Source: Promethearchaeota archaeon (GTDB lineage: Archaea > Asgardarchaeota > Lokiarchaeia > Sigynarchaeales > SOKP01). From it: a stretch of DNA of 64,000 bases. The DNA lies in the NCBI GenBank assembly GCA_019894875.1, contig JAGXNR010000004.1:24072-88071 (forward strand), written 5' to 3'. Below, piece after piece: positions 59,242 through 64,000 of this stretch. Numbering within the stretch: the stretch's first letter is position 1; each line of letters begins with the position of its first letter. Made by a program: the position numbers and the translations under genes. A model generated the notes under the pieces. The model worked only from the letters and a program-made list of their open reading frames with translations, was not told where the DNA came from and did not search any database.

Positions 59242-60537
59242 ATGAAAAATAGTAATCTCCAACATCCTTCAAAAGATATTCTAGAAAGCAAAGGAACAAT
59301 TCTTAGTGGAAAGACTATCTGTATGTGTTTAACGGGCTCGGTGGCAGTCGTTTCTTCCCCAATAGTTGCACGAGAACTTATGAGGTTAGGTGCTGAAGTG
59401 ATTTGCGTTATGTCTAAAGCTGCTACTGAATTAATTAATCCTGCTTTAATGGAATGGGCAACTGGAAACAAAGTTATCACTAAATTAACTGGAGCTGTTG
59501 AACATATATATTTAGCTGGAGATAGACCAAGAGGTAAGGGTAAAGCGGATTTAATACTGATTTGTCCTGCTACTGCTAATACAATATCTAAAATTGCGTG
59601 TGGAATTGATGATACTCCTGTAACAACTGTGGTTACCACATCGTTTGGTTCATCTATACCGATTGTTATTGTACCTGCAATGCATGAAAGCATGTACAAA
59701 CATCCAATATTGCAAGAAAATGAAATGAAATTAAGAGAATGTGGGATTGATATATTAGTTCCAAGAATTGCAGAAGGAAAGGCAAAAATTGCACGAATTG
59801 ATGATATTATTGATAGAGTTATTGATATATTAGTCGCTAAAAAAGATTTAGATGGAAAAAAGATATTAATTACTGCGGGACCTACTAGAGAAGCAATAGA
59901 TTCAGTTCGATTTGTTTCAAATAAATCCTCTGGTAAAATGGGAATAGAAATTGCTAAAGAAGCAGCAGCTAGAGGAGCGGAAGTATTATTAATTGCGGGG
60001 AAATGTAACGTCAAATTACCTGAGTATATAGAAACAATTCACGTTGTTTCAACAGATGATTTTATTAGAGCAGTCAAGGATGAAATCTCGTATAAAAACT
60101 ATGATTTTTTTATCTCTGCGGCTGCTATTAGTGATTATAAACCTATCGAATGTATAGAGGGTAAAATCTCTTCTGATAATATTGAAGAAATACATCTCAA
60201 TATGAAATTGACACCCAAAATAATAACTGCTGCAAGGAAAAAAGATTATAACTTATTTATTGTTGCATTTAAAGCAGAAACAGATGTATCTAGAACAGAA
60301 TTGATTAATAGAGCCTACAATAGGCTTGTTAAATCTGAAGTTGATATGATTGTAGCAAATGATATCGGTCGAGATGATATAGGATTTACCAGTAAATACA
60401 ATGAAGTGTATATAATCGATAAAAAGAAGCATATAACTCATGTGGAGAAGAATACTAAAAGATATGTTGCATCCAAAATTCTTGATGTTGCCTTAGAGGT
60501 ATATAAAGCAAAAAAATCAAACCATAATTCAACCTAG
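59242..60537 (+). CDS. coaBC: Bifunctional phosphopantothenoylcysteine synthase/decarboxylase CoaBC
   Basis: 431 residues. Residues 1-220 are the flavin-dependent CoaC decarboxylase: LTGSVAVVSSPIVARELMRLG (FMN loop), ICPATANTISKIACGIDDTP and PAMHESMYKHP, with the archaeal-type His in place of Asn in the PAM motif. Residues 225-431 are the CoaB synthetase: LITAGPTREAIDSVRFVSNK followed by SSGKMGIEIAKEAAARGAEV. Together they convert 4'-phosphopantothenate and cysteine to 4'-phosphopantetheine for coenzyme A. The open frame on the opposite strand here is a shadow. Monocistronic; the Top6B gene follows after about 250 bp. Confidence 0.93.
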   Translation: MKNSNLQHPSKDILESKGTILSGKTICMCLTGSVAVVSSPIVARELMRLGAEVICVMSKAATELINPALMEWATGNKVITKLTGAVEHIYLAGDRPRGKGKADLILICPATANTISKIACGIDDTPVTTVVTTSFGSSIPIVIVPAMHESMYKHPILQENEMKLRECGIDILVPRIAEGKAKIARIDDIIDRVIDILVAKKDLDGKKILITAGPTREAIDSVRFVSNKSSGKMGIEIAKEAAARGAEVLLIAGKCNVKLPEYIETIHVVSTDDFIRAVKDEISYKNYDFFISAAAISDYKPIECIEGKISSDNIEEIHLNMKLTPKIITAARKKDYNLFIVAFKAETDVSRTELINRAYNRLVKSEVDMIVANDIGRDDIGFTSKYNEVYIIDKKKHITHVEKNTKRYVASKILDVALEVYKAKKSNHNST

Positions 60538-60788
60538 AGTTATTTTGCTACTTCTTTTCTATTAATTAAATTCTTTTTACTGTGTTTTCATTTAGGAAAA
60601 TATTTAAATACTAATATAATTACAGTAAGAAGTGAATAAACAAGTATTTTTAATACAAGAACTAAAGACTTATAATATTAGTTTTCAATCTGTGTAATTA
60701 GAATTATAAAAATTTGGAAAAAAATGAATTTAAATTTTCTTTCTATTTTAAAGATAAATGAGTAAAAAAGTAAAAGAGTGCGTTTAAA

Positions 60789-63700
60789 ATTTCAACAAAA
60801 GAAGAAGGCAATATAAAGCAAGGCACTATCGCAGAATATATGCGAAAGCGAACCCAATTAGTTGGATTTGAATATGGTTATTGGAAACATGTTCAATATT
60901 GTGCAGAATTCACCGATAATGCACTAGATGCTATCGAAAGCTTCCAATGGAAAGAATTAAGAAAACCAAATTCGAAAATTAAATTTTCTTTAGACCAAGA
61001 ATTATTTTTAGAAAAGTTCTCGATTGTAGAAGCTGCGAATGAGGAAAAAAAGACTCAGCAACTAAATAGTGAAGCAAAACACACTTTAATGCAGGAATTA
61101 GGGATAGAAACGTCTAGATCCGAGGAAACTGCTATTTTAAAACCAGAAGAAAAAGATGAGGAATCTGGAGAGATCAGTGACCAAGCAGAATTAGAAGTAG
61201 AAGAAGAAGTTAAAAGGATTATTGACGATATGCAAGAAATCATTAAGCCTGTTGAAAATATTATTGATGTGGAACCAATATTTATAGTTCGTATAAGAGA
61301 ATTTGAAGCAGCTTCATTCTTAACATCTGAAATTAGTCAGAAAAATGTTATGAGTTTTACTTTTGAAATTTTTGATAACGGAACTGGGATGTCAAAAATT
61401 GATTTAAGAAAATTTGGGAAGTATTTAGCATCATCTAAATCAATGGAATTAAAACAAACAAGAGGTAGTCAAGGATTTGGATCGCCAAGTGCTTTCAGTG
61501 ATGCGCAAAACACAACAGGAAAGCCTATTGTAGCTGTTTCGAAGACTGCGGATAATATTTACGCCACCGTTAGTGAATTTTTTACTACCTCAAAAAATGA
61601 GAAGAAATATTTAATTCATCCAACCGAAATTGATAGCCCATTTTTACACGGAACCTATGTTAAATTGAATTACTTAAACGTCAAGTATGTAAAGGGATAC
61701 GTGGAAAAATATATTGAAGAAACCGCATATATGAATCCTCATATTACAATAATCTATATTGATCCTTATGGTAAAGAAAAAATTTATCGTCGATTAGCTT
61801 CTTATTTTCCAAAAGAGCCTAAATATGCAAAACCTCATCCTTCTTCCGCCAATATTGGAGATCTCCAAGATTTAATTTCAAAATCTGAAAATAAATCCAT
61901 TTCATCATTCTTGAAAGAAAATTTTGTTCGAATCAGTTCAAAAACAGCCAACGAAATTATTAATATGGCTGAAAGAAACCTACAGGATAAATTTAATCTT
62001 CTCATACTTAAAGAAGGTTTTGTAAGTAAGATCAAAAAAAAAGAAGAAAAAATACATTATCTAAAATTTGAAAAAAGAATTTTTGGTCGTTCAACTAAAC
62101 CAAGGGATAAACTGATAATTTATGAAGTAAACTCTGAAGATCTTGCAGAAAACTATTGGATGTTGATCTCCGAATATAATCAGGGTGATAAGAGTCAAGA
62201 AAAAATTAATAAAGAAATAAGAAAAATAAATAATCGAATTGAAAAGGTTGAGACTCAAAAGGAAACGAAGAAGCTGGAAAAAGATATTAAAAACCTAATT
62301 AAAGATATTGATGGTATCCTAAAAGAGAAGGAAAAAATCAGGGAGAGCCTAGATAAATTATTTCAATCAAACATGAATGGGTTAATTGAATTAAAAAAAT
62401 TAACAAATCGAAATGATTTTGAAGATTTAATTAGAGAAGTTCAGCTTTCCAAAATAAAGCCAAGTGATATAACAAAAGAACAGTTTAATTCACTTTTCCT
62501 AGCGTTTAAATCTATTAAATATATGGCACCTCCAACGGATACAGCGATACCTGTTGGCGAATCAATTTTAGAGAATACCCTTATAAAAGAAATTGGGCTT
62601 AGAGTTTCTGAAGGTGTTGATGATTTTGATACACCAATCGAGACAATAAATCAAACTATTGATATAATATATGAAGACAAGAAAAATCTCTTAATAAATG
62701 AAGACCCCAAGGTCGATTCTGAAATCATTAATAATATCTCTGTAGATTCAGAAGAAATTATCAATCTAAATTCTGATATTTTAAGAAATATCAACGAAAT
62801 TGATGAAAATTTTGAAGACCAACAAATTATGCAATCTATTGATGAACTTTTAACATATTCCGAAGTTGAACCGATTGAAAATTATGATAATGTATTTGAA
62901 TTTTTTATTGAAAATTACACTAAGGATGATGATTTTGTATCAGCAGAGACCAGAGCCCCTACAAGTGGAAAAGGATTGGCCTATGTTGTAGAAGCTGTTT
63001 TGGCTTATTCAAGAAATATTGAAGTTCCTAAACGTTCGAGAGATGTATTATCTAGATTCGTGAATAGAACACCTAAGTTAAGAGATAGTGCTGATTGTGC
63101 AATAACAAAAGCAGTTCAATCAGTTAACTGGAAAAATTATAGTCTTGAGAGCTACGATAATGGTTTACCGAAAGGTCCAATAAAATTATTAGTGAATGTT
63201 TCCGGACCATTTGTACATTTAATGTTTAAATCTCAATCAAAAAATGCCTTAGCAGATGACGAGGATTTAATTAAAGAAATGAAATATTGCCTTGAAGCAA
63301 TAGGAAGAAGACTAAGAGTTTATATTAATAGGAGAGCAAGTATCCATAGAAGTGAAAAAAGATCAAGTTTAATAGAAAAATATATTCCATTGTTTGTTCA
63401 AAGTGTGTATAATATCGCCTCTAAAGGAGAGAGTAAATTTAAAGCAAAGTTAGATCGTAAAGAAATTGAAACATTAATGAAGGAAGCAATAGGGAAAAAG
63501 CCTGCTCCAACGATTATAAGAGATTTGGAACCTGAAAAACCAGAAATTGCTGAAGTTAAAGAAATTAAAAAAATAGAGGATATTAAAGAAGAAATATCGG
63601 AAATTGAGCCAGAAAAGAAAGAGAAGCCAATTGAAAAAGATTTTATTTCCAAAAAAACATTACATAATTGGACCGTAAAGGAGCTCAAGGATTATTGTAA

Positions 63701-64000
63701 TAGCAAGAATATTGATATTCTCTCAAAAGCAAAGAAGGAAGATATTATTGAAAAAATTCTTGATTCTCATAGAGCTCAAGAGATTACAAAGAAACCTGAA
63801 ATAGAACCGCAAATAAAAATAGAAAAACCAGAACCTACGGTACAAATCACAAGAAAAGTGGAATCTAAAACCTTTAAACCTCCTGTTAAGAAAGTACCCA
63901 AAAAACCTGCAACCAAACCAACAACTTCAAAACCAAAATCAACTCAAACTACTTTACCAGTTATAACGACTGATGGGATCCTCAAAGCTTTATCTAACGA
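60789..64000 (+). CDS. top6B: DNA topoisomerase VI subunit B, oversized, truncated by window end
   Basis: At least 1070 residues, about twice the usual 530. Hallmarks are in order: TDNALDA (N motif, near 42), FEIFDNGTGMS (near 195), ATP-lid RGSQGFGSPSAFSDAQNTTG (near 224), MAPPTDTAIPVGESIL (near 578), ETRAPTSGKGLAYVVEAVLA (near 722) and RFVNRTPKL...ITKAVQSVNWKNY (near 756-775). Extra material: about 115 acidic residues between the N and DxGxG motifs, a coiled coil near 475-540, about 100 residues before 720, and a tail with a SAP-like domain (near 961-990). The frame opens at 60774 with no ATG before 60840; ATT 60789 is a candidate start, and ATG 60758 is one base out of frame. Top6A is not in the window. 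Confidence 0.88.
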   Translation, partial: MSTKEEGNIKQGTIAEYMRKRTQLVGFEYGYWKHVQYCAEFTDNALDAIESFQWKELRKPNSKIKFSLDQELFLEKFSIVEAANEEKKTQQLNSEAKHTLMQELGIETSRSEETAILKPEEKDEESGEISDQAELEVEEEVKRIIDDMQEIIKPVENIIDVEPIFIVRIREFEAASFLTSEISQKNVMSFTFEIFDNGTGMSKIDLRKFGKYLASSKSMELKQTRGSQGFGSPSAFSDAQNTTGKPIVAVSKTADNIYATVSEFFTTSKNEKKYLIHPTEIDSPFLHGTYVKLNYLNVKYVKGYVEKYIEETAYMNPHITIIYIDPYGKEKIYRRLASYFPKEPKYAKPHPSSANIGDLQDLISKSENKSISSFLKENFVRISSKTANEIINMAERNLQDKFNLLILKEGFVSKIKKKEEKIHYLKFEKRIFGRSTKPRDKLIIYEVNSEDLAENYWMLISEYNQGDKSQEKINKEIRKINNRIEKVETQKETKKLEKDIKNLIKDIDGILKEKEKIRESLDKLFQSNMNGLIELKKLTNRNDFEDLIREVQLSKIKPSDITKEQFNSLFLAFKSIKYMAPPTDTAIPVGESILENTLIKEIGLRVSEGVDDFDTPIETINQTIDIIYEDKKNLLINEDPKVDSEIINNISVDSEEIINLNSDILRNINEIDENFEDQQIMQSIDELLTYSEVEPIENYDNVFEFFIENYTKDDDFVSAETRAPTSGKGLAYVVEAVLAYSRNIEVPKRSRDVLSRFVNRTPKLRDSADCAITKAVQSVNWKNYSLESYDNGLPKGPIKLLVNVSGPFVHLMFKSQSKNALADDEDLIKEMKYCLEAIGRRLRVYINRRASIHRSEKRSSLIEKYIPLFVQSVYNIASKGESKFKAKLDRKEIETLMKEAIGKKPAPTIIRDLEPEKPEIAEVKEIKKIEDIKEEISEIEPEKKEKPIEKDFISKKTLHNWTVKELKDYCNSKNIDILSKAKKEDIIEKILDSHRAQEITKKPEIEPQIKIEKPEPTVQITRKVESKTFKPPVKKVPKKPATKPTTSKPKSTQTTLPVITTDGILKALSN

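Noticed and set aside
59184..60014. Long open frame on the minus strand opposite coaBC
   Set aside because: coaBC on the plus strand has full family motifs; the antisense frame has low-complexity, Ile/Ser-rich sequence without domain features and is a by-product of codon bias.

Overview
The window looks like chromosomal DNA of an AT-rich archaeon, most likely an Asgard archaeon and plausibly Lokiarchaeia-like. Archaeal core markers include TFB, archaeosine tRNA-guanine transglycosylase, Trm5, the RNase P proteins Rpp30 and Pop5, L15e, topoisomerase VI subunit B and TrpB2. Asgard-type markers are a Rag/Gtr-like small GTPase fused to a roadblock-like tail, a free roadblock protein and a longin-like protein. 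Two of the three tRNA genes carry introns at non-canonical positions, each with a bulge-helix-bulge fold. The lineage call is inference from gene content and base composition. I see no rRNA, CRISPR array, insertion sequence or prophage.

Layout. 0-4 kb: NIF3-like protein, gamma-carbonic-anhydrase-like protein, TFB and two unknowns. 4-8 kb: tRNA-Ile, then an RNA-maturation operon (AK6/Fap7-like kinase, TgtA, DUF371, Trm5). 8-11.7 kb: MFS transporter, zinc ribbon, intron-containing tRNA-Arg, PD-(D/E)XK nuclease and a small membrane protein. 11.8-17 kb: two large unknown helical proteins, with a roadblock protein divergent to them. 17-25 kb: a GC-rich structured RNA candidate, TrpB2, a dolichol-kinase-like membrane enzyme, PyrI, RqcH, GDPD and membrane or secreted proteins. 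25-27 kb: RNase P protein operon with two unknowns. 27.5-30.6 kb: VOC / TPP enzyme / SDR operon. 30.9-36 kb: DUF885-type peptidase, L15e, SerA-like dehydrogenase, DUF2095, a box C/D sRNA candidate, and winged-helix and longin proteins. 36-38.9 kb: HAD, nitrilase and Rag-like GTPase genes. 39-47 kb: a degenerate Orc1/Cdc6-like protein, then SMC-ScpA-ScpB. 47-53 kb: ValRS, intron-containing tRNA-Ala, glycyl radical enzyme and an orphan DpnA-like methylase. 53-59 kb: MoxR-vWA-SWIM-like operon. 59-64 kb: CoaBC and a very long Top6B that runs off the window.

Most unusual features. (1) The SMC is about 1484 residues long and has no recognisable hinge; ScpA carries an N-terminal SAP-like domain that closely resembles one in the tail of the oversized Top6B. 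(2) The three-gene MoxR/vWA/SWIM-like cassette and the two-giant-helical-protein plus roadblock locus are the best candidates for undescribed systems. (3) Several genes (roadblock, pop5, scpA, top6B, DUF885) have coding frames that extend well upstream of any ATG/GTG/TTG. Three of them show a Shine-Dalgarno-like motif exactly 7 nt before an AUA or AUC codon, the spacing also seen at smc and the GTPase gene. They may use AUH starts, or the sequence may contain small indels.
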